DNA of 64,000 bases, taken from contig NZ_CP007451.1 in NCBI RefSeq assembly GCF_000626635.1, positions 62,001 through 126,000 on the forward strand. Direction: 5' to 3'. Made by a program: the position numbers and the translations under genes. The notes beneath the pieces are model-generated. The model had not been told where the DNA came from. It did not search any database and saw only the letters and a program-made list of their open reading frames with translations. Source of the DNA: Draconibacterium orientale (GTDB lineage: Bacteria > Bacteroidota > Bacteroidia > Bacteroidales > Prolixibacteraceae). Of the stretch, positions 8,964 through 17,736 are shown piece after piece; position 1 is the first letter of the stretch, and every line of letters starts with the position of its first letter.

Positions 8964-10163
8964 CTACTCCACATACAAAACCAATCCCTTCAAATATTCA
9001 CTCTCGGGGTGGTAAATATCAACCGGATGATCAACCGGCTGGCTCATTTGGTGAAGGATACGAACTTTTCGTCCGGATATGGCTGCTGCTGAAAAAACGG
9101 CTTCCCTGAATTTCTCTTTCGACACCACCTGCGAGCAGGAGAAGGTAAACAAAATTCCGCCTTTACGAATTTGCTCGAAAGCACGTGTATTAATTCGTTT
9201 ATAACCTTTTAAAGCCTGCGTCAGTGCTTTGCGGTGCTTGGCAAATGCCGGCGGATCAAGAATAATCAGGTCGTATTTATCTTTAATGTCTTTCAGGTAC
9301 TCAAAACCATCAATCGCTGTTGATTTATGGCGCTGGTCTCCAGGAAAATTCAACTCCACATTCTCATCGGTCAATTCAATGGCCGTTGCCGACGCATCAA
9401 CCGAGTGCACCGATTTGGCACCTCCCTGCATGGCATAAAACGAAAAACCTCCGGTGTAACAGAACATGTTCAGCACATCACGGTCTTTCGAAAATTCCTG
9501 CACCAGCTTACGGTTTTCGCGCTGATCGACAAAGAACCCCGTTTTCTGACCATTCTCCCAATCTACCTTAAAACGAAGGCCATGTTCCAGCACTTCGTGT
9601 GCGCCCGAAGCATCGGGGCCGCCAAACAAATAACCGTCTTCCGATTTTACCTGGGCTTTAAACGGCAATGTTTTTTCGCTTTTATTGTAAACGGCTTTCA
9701 GATGGTCGCCCATCACTTCCTGCAAAGCTTTCACCAACTCTTCGCGTATAAGGTGCATTCCAATGGAGTGCGTTTGCATTACCGCTGTACCGTTGTAAAA
9801 ATCAACAATCAGGCCCGGCATTCCGTCGCCTTCAGCGTGAATCAAACGAAAAACATTTGTTTCAGGGTTATTTTCAAACCCCATCTTTTTACGCAGGTTC
9901 CACGCACTTTCTATTTTGCTTTTCCAGAAATTGTAATCCGGTTCCACCTCTTCAAACGACACAATACGAATGGCAATCGATCCGATCTGGTAGTGGCCCA
10001 TTGCCAAAAACCGATCCTGGTTCGAATATACTTTTACCATGTCGCCCTCAGCCGGTTTACCGTACATTTCTTTTATGGCTCCGGAGAATACCCACGGGTG
10101 AAAACGCAGCAATGACTGGTCTTTACCCGACTTTAATACAACTTTGACAAACTCTTTTGCCAT
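8964..10163 (-). CDS. rlmI: 23S rRNA m5C methyltransferase, RlmI family
   Basis: SAM-dependent methyltransferase that in Escherichia coli makes m5C1962 in 23S rRNA. From ATG 10163 the protein has about 400 residues: an N-terminal PUA domain (LKSGKDQSLLRFHPWVFSGAI), a central linker domain, and a C-terminal Rossmann methyltransferase with motif I at LNMFCYTGGFSFYAM and motif IV at LDPPAFAKHRKA. The Cys-containing FSCSQVV near the end fits m5C chemistry. An upstream in-frame ATG at 10208 lies inside the previous gene; 10163 sits 2 bp after that gene's stop and matches family starts, so I prefer it. Third gene of the minus-strand trio with DUF5063 and the exonuclease. Confidence 0.85.
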   Translation of the reverse strand: MAKEFVKVVLKSGKDQSLLRFHPWVFSGAIKEMYGKPAEGDMVKVYSNQDRFLAMGHYQIGSIAIRIVSFEEVEPDYNFWKSKIESAWNLRKKMGFENNPETNVFRLIHAEGDGMPGLIVDFYNGTAVMQTHSIGMHLIREELVKALQEVMGDHLKAVYNKSEKTLPFKAQVKSEDGYLFGGPDASGAHEVLEHGLRFKVDWENGQKTGFFVDQRENRKLVQEFSKDRDVLNMFCYTGGFSFYAMQGGAKSVHSVDASATAIELTDENVELNFPGDQRHKSTAIDGFEYLKDIKDKYDLIILDPPAFAKHRKALTQALKGYKRINTRAFEQIRKGGILFTFSCSQVVSKEKFREAVFSAAAISGRKVRILHQMSQPVDHPVDIYHPESEYLKGLVLYVE

Positions 10164-10165
10164 CT

Positions 10166-10738
10166 CTAATTTTTTGAAAAGTTTTCGAAAATTTCCAGTG
10201 CAGCCCACGCATCGGTAGCTGCATAATTTTGTTGTGCTTCGGTTAATTCGCTGGCTTCCCAGTTGGTCAGCTGCTGTCCTTTCGAAATGCGAAAACCACA
10301 GGCAATTGCTGTAAGTTTTTTCAGGCTAAAATTCTGAATGCCCATTTCCTTGGCCTCATCCTGCAACTCAACAAAACCACCCGGGTTAAAGGGTACAAAT
10401 TCCTGCAGGCCTTTAATATCGTCGCGGATGGCAACACCCGGTTTTATTACCTTTTCGTTGGCCAGTAATTCCACAATCTCGCGTGGCAAACCAATGCGAT
10501 TAATCCGGAATAAAAAAGCCTTATTTTTGGTTGACAATTGCAGCAAAGCCACCTTGTTTACCACGCCTTTTTTAAACGACGGTTTTGTCTCGGTATCAAA
10601 GCCAATTATGCTTGCTCCGTTGAGCTCTTCCATGGCATGTTTTACCATTTGCAATGAATCGACTAAAATAATCTGGCCTTCAAAACGTTTTAAAGGCAGC
10701 TCCGTCAACTCTTCGTTTGATATTTTTTCTTTAAACAT
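10166..10738 (-). CDS. 3'-5' exonuclease, DEDDy family (RNase D/WRN-like)
   Basis: A 190-residue single-domain exonuclease. The acidic motifs are visible in order: IGFDTETKPSF near residue 45 (Exo I), VAIRDDIKGLQEF near 100 (Exo II), and NYAATDAWAALEIFE near 172 (Exo III with the Tyr of the DEDDy class). There is no HRDC domain, unlike full RNase D, so it resembles the short WRN-exonuclease-like proteins widespread in Bacteroidota. It starts directly after the DUF5063 stop (the two abut at 10738/10739) and is followed after 2 bp by the rRNA methyltransferase. That coupling suggests a role in RNA metabolism, which remains inference. Confidence 0.82.
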   Translation of the reverse strand: MFKEKISNEELTELPLKRFEGQIILVDSLQMVKHAMEELNGASIIGFDTETKPSFKKGVVNKVALLQLSTKNKAFLFRINRIGLPREIVELLANEKVIKPGVAIRDDIKGLQEFVPFNPGGFVELQDEAKEMGIQNFSLKKLTAIACGFRISKGQQLTNWEASELTEAQQNYAATDAWAALEIFENFSKN

Positions 10739-11350
10739 TTACTCTTCGTCTTGATCGGTTCCCCAAAATTTATCCAGCCATTCAGGATTTCCTTTCCCGG
10801 GAACCACTTCGTCATTACTACTATCAGTTGAAAAATCGGCATCGCTGTAAACCAGCATGTGCACGGCACGCATCACATTTACCAGCTGCTGCCCCCAAAA
10901 CTCCTCGAAATGGTAAATACAATCCGAAATTGCATCGTTCATTACTTCTTCGTTACCAATGCTGTAATTGGTGATACAATCCTTTAAATCCTGGTAAATA
11001 TCCATCAGGTTTTCGGAAACACTTGCACGAACGGTTTCTTCTCCAAACTGAATATTGGGATCGAAAACCTCGTAAAAACCATCGTTCTCGCCCAACAACT
11101 GCAACCATTTCTGATGCAACATATTGTAGTCGAGTTCGTTTACAAATTTCTCCAGTTCCTCGTCCATTACCATTTCAATCTTCTCAACAACCGAAGCCTT
11201 TAAATAGAGCAATGGCAGCAACTTTTGCAGCTTTGCAAGATTTTCTTCTGCAGTGAGATGCGAAACATTCTCGATGGTAGAACAGTACTCGTTAGCCACT
11301 GTTACAAATTCAACTACATTTTTTGAATATACGACCTGATCCATACTCAC
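10739..11350 (-). CDS. DUF5063 domain protein
   Basis: A 203-residue acidic, helical cytosolic protein (VVEFVTVANEYCSTIE at the N-terminus, YHFEEFWGQQLVNVMRAVH near residue 155, and a charged tail ending DQDEE). I recognise it as the DUF5063 family, conserved in Bacteroidota directly upstream of a short 3'-5' exonuclease, as here. No catalytic motif is visible and no function is established. It heads the three-gene unit; its promoter should lie between 11,351 and about 11,400. Confidence 0.75.
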   Translation of the reverse strand: MSMDQVVYSKNVVEFVTVANEYCSTIENVSHLTAEENLAKLQKLLPLLYLKASVVEKIEMVMDEELEKFVNELDYNMLHQKWLQLLGENDGFYEVFDPNIQFGEETVRASVSENLMDIYQDLKDCITNYSIGNEEVMNDAISDCIYHFEEFWGQQLVNVMRAVHMLVYSDADFSTDSSNDEVVPGKGNPEWLDKFWGTDQDEE

Positions 11351-11486
11351 ACCTGATTTCCCAATAATTTAAACTGCTGCAAAAGTAGTAAAGATTTTTA
11401 AGACAGGAGTGGAATGATGGAAGTGGAAAGATTAAAGGCTTAAGTTGGCGTGATAGTATTATTGCGGACAGTGCTTTCTTTGAGAT

Positions 11487-11550
11487 GATTGATGTAGATT
11501 GATTTTAAGATTGATGTAGATTGATTTCAAGATTGAAGTAGATTGAAAGC
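11487..11550. repeat. 22-bp tandem repeat, about 2.8 copies
   Basis: GATTGATGTAGATTGATTTTAA is followed by two near-identical units (11487-11508, 11509-11530, 11531-11550), with T-to-C and T-to-A changes in the later copies. Non-coding; leads into the larger repeat block. Confidence 0.65.
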
Positions 11551-11579
11551 GAATCAGTCAATAGAGAACTGAGACTGGA

Positions 11580-12050
11580 TACTGCAACTTTTGCTTTGCG
11601 AAGGATTGAAGGATAAAATGCTTTAATGCTTTAATAAAAACTCGTGAAGTAAAAACTCGCTAGTGACCAATGACTAATGACTAATGACCAATGACAACTT
11701 TTGCCTTTTCACCTTTTTACTTGTGCCTTGCGAAGGATTGAAGGACTGAAGCAAGAAATGCTTTAATGCGTAAATGCTTTAATAAAAACTCATGTAGTAA
11801 AAACTCGCTAGTGACTAATGACCAGTGACTAATGGCAAATGACTAATGGCGAATGACAACTTTTGCCTTTTACCTTCTACTTTTGCCTTGCGAAGGACTG
11901 AAGGACTGAAGGAAGAAATGCCTTAATGCTTTAATGCTTTAAATGCTTTAATAAAAACTCATGAAATAAAAAACTCGCTAGTGACTAATGACCAATGACT
12001 AACGGCGAATGACAACTTTTGCCTTTTCACTTTTCACTTTTGCCTTAAAA
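11580..12050. repeat. Degenerate intergenic repeat block, copy 2
   Basis: Three to four units of about 110-160 bp between DUF5063 and recQ. Each unit runs: AAAAACTCGTGAAGTAAAAA, CTCGCTAGTGAC, a heptamer tract of TGACCAA/TGACTAA, CAACTTTTGCCTTTTCAC, TTTTGCCTTGCGAAGGA, CTGAAGGA, and AAATGCTTTAATGC. The CAACTTTTGC module begins near 11585, 11695, 11857 and 12013. Block 1 (125-600) uses the same modules but lacks the heptamer tract. No coding potential is apparent. Confidence 0.75.
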
Positions 12051-12056
12051 CTTCAG

Positions 12057-13958
12057 CTACTTCCATTCCAGCAGCCCGTCAACGCGGTAGATAATTTTTT
12101 TGTTATCGAGTAGCCACTTTACTATTTCGCGCATTTTTTGTTGGTCGCCTTTTAATTTGAACAAGAGATTTTCGTAAGTACATGGATCAGCAAGCAATTT
12201 TTGCACACGTTTACTAACGGTGCCAAATTCGTAATCGCTTAGCGCCAGTGCTTCTTTTGCTTTACAAATATCGCAGGTGCCACAAGCTGCTGTATCGGTT
12301 TCACCAAAATAGCTTAAAAGAATCTGGCTTCTACATGTGGCCGAATCGGTGGCATAATGAATTACCGACTCAATTTTTTCGGTGTAGTCTTTTTTACGCA
12401 GATCGTAGTTTTCTTTCGAAATCTTTATGCGGTCGATATGCACACGCTCTTTGGTGAAGTAAATAAACGGCGTTTGACTTTTCGGTACGTAATCAATCAC
12501 TTTCGACTGGCGAAGGTGTTTCAGGTAATTGTACACCTGGTCGCGATTAAGCCCCGAACGTTTCGACAACAACTCTTCATCAACCGATACATAACCCGTA
12601 AACAAACCGGTGTACGAGCGCAAAAGCAGTTTTATAAAATCGTCGAGTTTGGCATTGGCCACCTGAAATTTGTACAATTCATCGCGCGAAATCGGAAAAT
12701 AAACGCGCGAAGGACTGTCAACCTGCTCGGTAAATTCAAGGTATTCCTGGCGTTGCAAAATCTTTAGGCTATTGTAAACCATCGCCTGCTGAAATTTGTA
12801 GGCCTGTGCAAATCCCTGTAAGCTGAATTCTCGCACCTGTCCTTTTCCGTACCCCACGGCAATCTGGAAATAGTTACACAACGAATCGTAAATACGCTTA
12901 ATATTATCAATTTCAGGAAACGAAGTTGAGATATGTTTTTTCAGCTTGGTGGTATCGGCATTATTATATAATAGTACTGCTGCCGATTTCTTACCGTCGC
13001 GCCCTGCCCTGCCCGCCTCCTGGTAATAAGCCTCCAGCGAATCGGGCGCATCAATGTGAATTACAAAGCGAACGTTGGCTTTATCGATTCCCATTCCAAA
13101 AGCATTGGTAGCCACAATTACACGTGTTCTTCCACTCAGCCAGTCGTCTTGCCGTGCACTACGCACAAAATTTCCCAAACCGGCATGGTAATAACTGGCT
13201 GAGATTCCGTTTTGCCTTAGTTCTTCAGCAATCTCACGAGTGGCTTTGCGGCTGCGCACATACACCACTCCCGAGCCTTTACTTTTTTTCAGTGTATTGA
13301 GCAGATAACCGGTTTTATTCTCAACATGACGCACCAAGTAACTCAGGTTTTCGCGGTGAAAAGACATTTTTAACAAATTCTTCTCTTTGAAACCCAGCTT
13401 GTCCTGAATATCGTCGGCCACCTTAGGCGTTGCAGTTGCTGTTAAGGCCAGTATTTTTACTTTGGGCAGCAGCTCCCGCACTTTAATAATGCTGAGGTAA
13501 CTGGGGCGAAAATCGTAGCCCCACTGCGAAATACAGTGTGCTTCGTCAACCGTTAACAGGTTCACTTTCATTTGCTCCAGGCGCTCTACAAAACGCTCTG
13601 AATTCAGGCGTTCGGGCGATACATATAAAAACTTGTAATTGCCCCACACGGCGTTATCGAGCGTAAGTTTTATTTCGCGCGCCGACATACCGCTGTGCAC
13701 CGCCAGTGCTTTTATCCCTTTTCGGCTCAGGTTTTCCACCTGATCTTTCATTAAAGCAATCAAGGGTGTTACCACCACACAAATGCCCTCGTGTGCCAGC
13801 GAATAAACCTGGAAAGTTATGGATTTTCCGCCACCGGTTGGCATTAAACCAAGGGTATCCTTCCCCGCTGCAACAGACTCAATTATTTCGAGCTGCAGCG
13901 GCCGGAATTCGGGGTAACCCCAATAGCGGGTAAGTATCTGCCTGAAGTCTTCCATCAT
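12057..13958 (-). CDS. recQ: ATP-dependent DNA helicase RecQ (short form without HRDC)
   Basis: A 3'-5' superfamily-2 DNA helicase acting in recombination and fork repair. Visible motifs in order: GYPEFRPLQ (Q-motif region), LMPTGGGKS (Walker A, near residue 40), DEAHCISQWGYDFR (Walker B/aromatic loop, near 138), VVYVRSRK (motif IV), IVATNAFGMGIDK (motif V), and YQEAGRAGRDGK (motif VI, near 313). A RecQ zinc-binding region follows with CRSQILLSYFGE and CGTCDIC near residue 550. The 633-residue protein ends soon after, with no HRDC domain, as in many Bacteroidota paralogs. The start could be the first or second Met of MMED. It is divergent from guaB across a spacer with strong inverted repeats. 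Confidence 0.9.
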   Translation of the reverse strand: MMEDFRQILTRYWGYPEFRPLQLEIIESVAAGKDTLGLMPTGGGKSITFQVYSLAHEGICVVVTPLIALMKDQVENLSRKGIKALAVHSGMSAREIKLTLDNAVWGNYKFLYVSPERLNSERFVERLEQMKVNLLTVDEAHCISQWGYDFRPSYLSIIKVRELLPKVKILALTATATPKVADDIQDKLGFKEKNLLKMSFHRENLSYLVRHVENKTGYLLNTLKKSKGSGVVYVRSRKATREIAEELRQNGISASYYHAGLGNFVRSARQDDWLSGRTRVIVATNAFGMGIDKANVRFVIHIDAPDSLEAYYQEAGRAGRDGKKSAAVLLYNNADTTKLKKHISTSFPEIDNIKRIYDSLCNYFQIAVGYGKGQVREFSLQGFAQAYKFQQAMVYNSLKILQRQEYLEFTEQVDSPSRVYFPISRDELYKFQVANAKLDDFIKLLLRSYTGLFTGYVSVDEELLSKRSGLNRDQVYNYLKHLRQSKVIDYVPKSQTPFIYFTKERVHIDRIKISKENYDLRKKDYTEKIESVIHYATDSATCRSQILLSYFGETDTAACGTCDICKAKEALALSDYEFGTVSKRVQKLLADPCTYENLLFKLKGDQQKMREIVKWLLDNKKIIYRVDGLLEWK

Positions 13959-14002
13959 TACAAATTAACCTAATTAATTCAAAAAAATAAACTAATTATT
14001 TA

Positions 14003-14115
14003 CAAGGCTGACGAAATAATTGATATACAATTATTTGTCAGGGTTAGCCTTGACATTGAAAATCATAAAACAACCTCTAAACAGAGAACGTATCGTGCAG
14101 ATTTTCAATCGTCAA
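14003..14115. repeat. Two long inverted repeats between recQ and guaB
   Basis: First palindrome, 14003-14052: CAAGGCT...AGCCTTG outer arms enclose CTGACGAAATAATTG (14008-14022), a 5-base ATATA loop, and CAATTATTTGTCAG (14028-14041), pairing almost perfectly with one bulged base. Second palindrome: TTGACATTGAAAATC (14050-14064) against GATTTTCAATCGTCAA (14100-14115), one extra base, 35-base spacer. They lie between the divergent recQ and guaB promoters. They could be operators, transcript hairpins of the recQ leader, or a small mobile palindrome. Confidence 0.6.
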
Positions 14116-14237
14116 CACTTCGTGTGAAAAATTTTATGAATTTTTCGGGTTAATAAATCAGTTTAACCTTTAACAATTTTTAGTCTTCAAAAGTAAGCAC
14201 TGCGTAAATAAATCAGTTCTGGTCCACTATTTTTTTG

Positions 14238-14245
14238 TAGTTTTG
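14238..14245 (+). promoter_or_regulatory. -7 promoter element of guaB
   Basis: TAGTTTTG matches TANNTTTG exactly and lies 32 bp before the guaB ATG. The -33 element is poor (a TTCTG near 14217 is the best candidate). Confidence 0.45.
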
Positions 14246-14276
14246 CGCTTTAATAAAAACATTAAAATAGTTAGGC

Positions 14277-15752
14277 ATGTCGTTTCTAGAAGACAAAATA
14301 CAGTTTGAAGGGCTAACCTTCGACGATGTTCTTTTAATTCCCTCATATTCAGAATTGTTACCACGCGAAGTTGATCTTTCTTCGAAATTCACCCGTAACA
14401 TTATCATCAATACTCCGATTCTTTCGGCAGCAATGGATACAGTTACCGAAAGTAAAATGGCGATTGCCATTGCCCGCGAAGGTGGTATTGGTGTGATTCA
14501 CAAAAATATGGGTATTGAGGAGCAAGCGCACCAGGTAACAACTGTAAAACGTGCCGAAAATGGTATGATCTACGACCCGATTACCATTACACCAGAGAAA
14601 AAAGTAAAGGATGCACTGGATTTTATGGCCAAGTATAAAATTGGTGGTATTCCGGTTGTTGATGGTCACGGGCACCTGGTAGGTATTGTTACCAACCGCG
14701 ACCTTCGTTTCGAGTTGAACATGAGCCGTCCGATTTCGGAAGTAATGACCAGCGAAAACCTGGTTTCTACGCTAGAATCAACTGATTTACATAAAGCTGC
14801 AGAAATTCTTCAACGCCATAAAATTGAAAAACTTCCGGTTGTTGATAAAGAAAATAAATTGATTGGGCTGGTTACCTATAAAGATATTACCAAAGCAAAA
14901 GACAAACCGCTGGCCTGTAAAGACGAAAAAGGCCGTTTGCGTGTAGCTGCCGGTGTTGGTATTGCGGGCGACACCATGGATCGTGTAGATGCACTGGTGA
15001 AAGCACAGGTTGACGCATTGGTTTTGGATACTGCCCACGGCCATACCAAAGGTGTTGTTGAAATGCTGAAACGTATAAAATCAAAATATCCGGAGAAAGA
15101 TGTGGTTGCCGGAAACATTGCTACTGCCGACGCGGCAAAATTACTGGTTAGCGCCGATGCCGATGCGGTAAAAGTTGGAATTGGCCCTGGATCGATTTGT
15201 ACCACACGTGTTATTGCAGGCGTGGGTGTACCACAGCTATCGGCTATTTACAATGTTTCAAAAGCTATTCAAGGCTCAGGCGTTCCTGTAATTGGCGATG
15301 GCGGATTACGCTACTCGGGCGACTTTGTAAAAGGTTTGGCTGCGGGAGCCGACTCGATGATGGCTGGTGGACTATTTGCCGGTGTTGAAGAATCGCCCGG
15401 TGAAACCATTCTTTACCAGGGAAGAAAATTTAAAGCTTACCGTGGAATGGGATCGGTTGAAGCCATGCAAAAAGGTTCGAAAGACCGCTATTTCCAGGAT
15501 ATGGAAGACGACATTAAGAAATTGGTTCCTGAGGGAATTGCTGCACGTGTTCCTTTCAAAGGATCATTATACGAAGTGCTTTATCAATTGCTTGGTGGTA
15601 TTCGTGCCGGAATGGGCTATTGCGGAGCACAAAATATTAAAGCGCTTCAACAGGCTAAATTCACCCGTATTTCAAATGCAGGTGTTCAGGAAAGCCATCC
15701 GCACGATGTAAGCATTACACGCGAAGCACCGAACTACAGCAGCCGCCAGTAA
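14277..15752 (+). CDS. guaB: Inosine-5'-monophosphate dehydrogenase
   Basis: Oxidises IMP to XMP with NAD+, the committed step of GMP synthesis. The 491-residue protein has the standard layout: an N-terminal barrel segment (LTFDDVLLIPSYSELLPREVDLS), a tandem CBS pair at about residues 95-215 (DALDFMAKYKIGGIPVVD; AAEILQRHKIEKLPVVD), then the rest of the barrel with GIGPGSICTTRVIAGVGVPQ, where Cys308 is the catalytic nucleophile, the phosphate-binding IGDGGLRYSGD, and the flap YRGMGSVEAM. Every expected motif is present. The gene is monocistronic: a -7 box precedes it and a hairpin terminator overlaps its stop codon. Confidence 0.96.
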   Translation: MSFLEDKIQFEGLTFDDVLLIPSYSELLPREVDLSSKFTRNIIINTPILSAAMDTVTESKMAIAIAREGGIGVIHKNMGIEEQAHQVTTVKRAENGMIYDPITITPEKKVKDALDFMAKYKIGGIPVVDGHGHLVGIVTNRDLRFELNMSRPISEVMTSENLVSTLESTDLHKAAEILQRHKIEKLPVVDKENKLIGLVTYKDITKAKDKPLACKDEKGRLRVAAGVGIAGDTMDRVDALVKAQVDALVLDTAHGHTKGVVEMLKRIKSKYPEKDVVAGNIATADAAKLLVSADADAVKVGIGPGSICTTRVIAGVGVPQLSAIYNVSKAIQGSGVPVIGDGGLRYSGDFVKGLAAGADSMMAGGLFAGVEESPGETILYQGRKFKAYRGMGSVEAMQKGSKDRYFQDMEDDIKKLVPEGIAARVPFKGSLYEVLYQLLGGIRAGMGYCGAQNIKALQQAKFTRISNAGVQESHPHDVSITREAPNYSSRQ

Positions 15753-15768
15753 GCGCGGGCTGCTTTTT
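15738..15768 (+). terminator. guaB terminator overlapping the stop codon
   Basis: AGCAGCC (15738-15744) pairs with GGCTGCT (15758-15764) and is followed by a T run through 15768. The left arm lies within the last guaB codons. Confidence 0.75.
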
Positions 15769-15837
15769 CCCGAAAGGGCATAAAACAATCACAATTTGCT
15801 CAGGCAGTGTTGTTCAACTATAAACCAATGGTGTAAA

Positions 15838-17736
15838 ATGAACAGAATTTTCTTTTCGTTGATTTTTTTTGTTGTCATTACGTTACAGGCTTTGGCTCAA
15901 CCTGCCAGAGCACTACTAACTATTGACGGACAAGAAGTTAGCAAAGAAGAATTTGAATTCATTTACAAGAAGAATAACAGCAACCTGTATGCTGATGCCG
16001 ACAGAAAAACACCTAAAGAATACTTGGAACTGTTCATTAATTTTAAGTTGAAAGTTGTTGAAGCTGAAAACTTAAAGATGGACACCAGCCGGGCCTTTAT
16101 TAATGAACTGGCCGGCTACCGGAAAGAAATTGCTGCGCCTTATCTTACCGATATTGATTTTAACGAGCAACAGGTTGAGGAGCTGTACCGCCGCATGCAA
16201 CTGGAGGTAGATGCCAGCCATATTTTGCTGCGTATTGACAAAAATGCATCGGCAGAACAAGAACAACAGGTACTCGATAAAATCACCAACATTCGTAAGC
16301 AGATTATTGCAGGGAAACCGTTTGAGGATGCTGCTGTGGAGTACTCTGAAGATCCGTCGGCACAAACGAACAAAGGCCATCTGAATTATTTTACGGCTTT
16401 TACCATGGTAGCTCCTTTTGAAGATGCTGCCTTTAACACGCCCGTTGGAGAAATTTCGGAGCCGGTGCGCACCGATTTTGGTTACCACCTGATAAAAGTG
16501 CACGACACCCGCCCCAACAAAGGAGAACTGCAGGTTGCCCACATTATGAAAAACGTGGGACGGAATGCCTCTCCCGAAGAAAAAGCCAAAGCCAAAACGG
16601 CCATCGACTCTATTTATCAGCTGCTGCTCGACGGAGCTGATTTTGCAACTTTGGCCAAAAGTGAATCGCAGGACCGACGCTCTGCTGTTCGTGGCGGAGA
16701 AATGCCCCGGTTTGCGGCAGGCAGAATTGTAAAGGAATTTTCCGATCCGGCATTTGCACTGAAAAACGATGGCGATATTTCCGAACCTGTGGAAACGCCC
16801 TATGGTTACCACATTATAAAACGATTAAATGCGCGCCCTGTTCCTCCTTTCGAAGAAGCCCGCACATTAATCGAAAGTCAAATTAAAAAAGATGCTACGC
16901 GACTGGCTTCCGGGAAAAAAGTATTTGTTGAAAAACTGAAGAAAGAATACAACTTCTCGGAAAACAAAGCTGCCAAAGCCAAATTGGCTGAGCTATCTAT
17001 TGCTGCCAATACCGCTTTACCGGAAGAGACATTCTTTACTATCGACAACAAAAACTTTGGAGCAGAAGAACTGACAGCGTTTATTACACGAAAAAATATA
17101 AAAACAGGAGCTTACCGTTCGGTTTACGACGATTGGGTAACAGCTGAAATTACCAATCTGGAAGACGCGAAACTGGAAGAGAAATACCCCGAGTTCCGCT
17201 ACCTGATGAACGAATACCACGACGGCATTTTGCTGTTTAATATTTCGCAGGAAAAAATATGGAACTATGCCGCGCAAGACACCGCGGGGCTGGAAGCATT
17301 CTACCAAAAAAACAAGGATAAACACCTTTGGGGCGATCGTTTTAAAGGTCATATAATTACCTGTAAGGATGTATCGGTTCGCGAAGAGGCCGAAAACCTG
17401 TTTGGTGCCGGCCTGAATGCCGACGAAGTGCTTGCACACATAAATACCGATGGCGAAGAACTGATTTCCATTGAAAGCGGAGCCTGGGAAGAAGCCCAAG
17501 ATCCGGTAGTGGACTATTACGTTTGGAATGGCAAAGAGCCGGAAAATTTTGACAGTGCCACTACTTTTGTTCGCGGCGATAAAATTAAACCGGAGCCAAA
17601 AACACTGGATGAAGCGCGCGGCCTTTTTATATCCGATTACCAGGATTACCTGGAAGAACAATGGATTAAAGAACTACGCCGCAAGTACAAGGTTAAAGTG
17701 AATAAAAAACTGCTAAATTCCATCGAGGGTGTTTAA
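15838..17736 (+). CDS. Periplasmic peptidyl-prolyl isomerase with two parvulin domains
   Basis: Exported folding factor. From ATG 15838 (MNRIFFSLIFF) there is a signal peptide cleaved near ALAQ; the upstream ATG at 15796 would add a polar leader and is unlikely. A SurA-like N-terminal helical region is followed by two PpiC/parvulin domains, starting near VDASHILLRIDK and LQVAHIMKNVGR, each ending with the family signature of the type PVRTDFGYHLIKV and PVETPYGYHIIKR. A roughly 250-residue C-terminal region of unclear fold completes the 632-residue protein. Larger than E. coli SurA and in a different domain order. It opens an operon with a lipoprotein and a second SurA-like gene. Likely client: outer-membrane proteins (inference). 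Confidence 0.85.
   Translation: MNRIFFSLIFFVVITLQALAQPARALLTIDGQEVSKEEFEFIYKKNNSNLYADADRKTPKEYLELFINFKLKVVEAENLKMDTSRAFINELAGYRKEIAAPYLTDIDFNEQQVEELYRRMQLEVDASHILLRIDKNASAEQEQQVLDKITNIRKQIIAGKPFEDAAVEYSEDPSAQTNKGHLNYFTAFTMVAPFEDAAFNTPVGEISEPVRTDFGYHLIKVHDTRPNKGELQVAHIMKNVGRNASPEEKAKAKTAIDSIYQLLLDGADFATLAKSESQDRRSAVRGGEMPRFAAGRIVKEFSDPAFALKNDGDISEPVETPYGYHIIKRLNARPVPPFEEARTLIESQIKKDATRLASGKKVFVEKLKKEYNFSENKAAKAKLAELSIAANTALPEETFFTIDNKNFGAEELTAFITRKNIKTGAYRSVYDDWVTAEITNLEDAKLEEKYPEFRYLMNEYHDGILLFNISQEKIWNYAAQDTAGLEAFYQKNKDKHLWGDRFKGHIITCKDVSVREEAENLFGAGLNADEVLAHINTDGEELISIESGAWEEAQDPVVDYYVWNGKEPENFDSATTFVRGDKIKPEPKTLDEARGLFISDYQDYLEEQWIKELRRKYKVKVNKKLLNSIEGV

Noticed and set aside
9327-10115. 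262-codon open frame on the plus strand
   Set aside because: It lies fully antisense to the well-supported rlmI gene and shows no domain or signal; composition artefact.
11580-12050. Regularly spaced repeats resembling a CRISPR array
   Set aside because: Units are 110-160 bp, drift between copies, have no unique spacers of constant length, and no cas gene is nearby.
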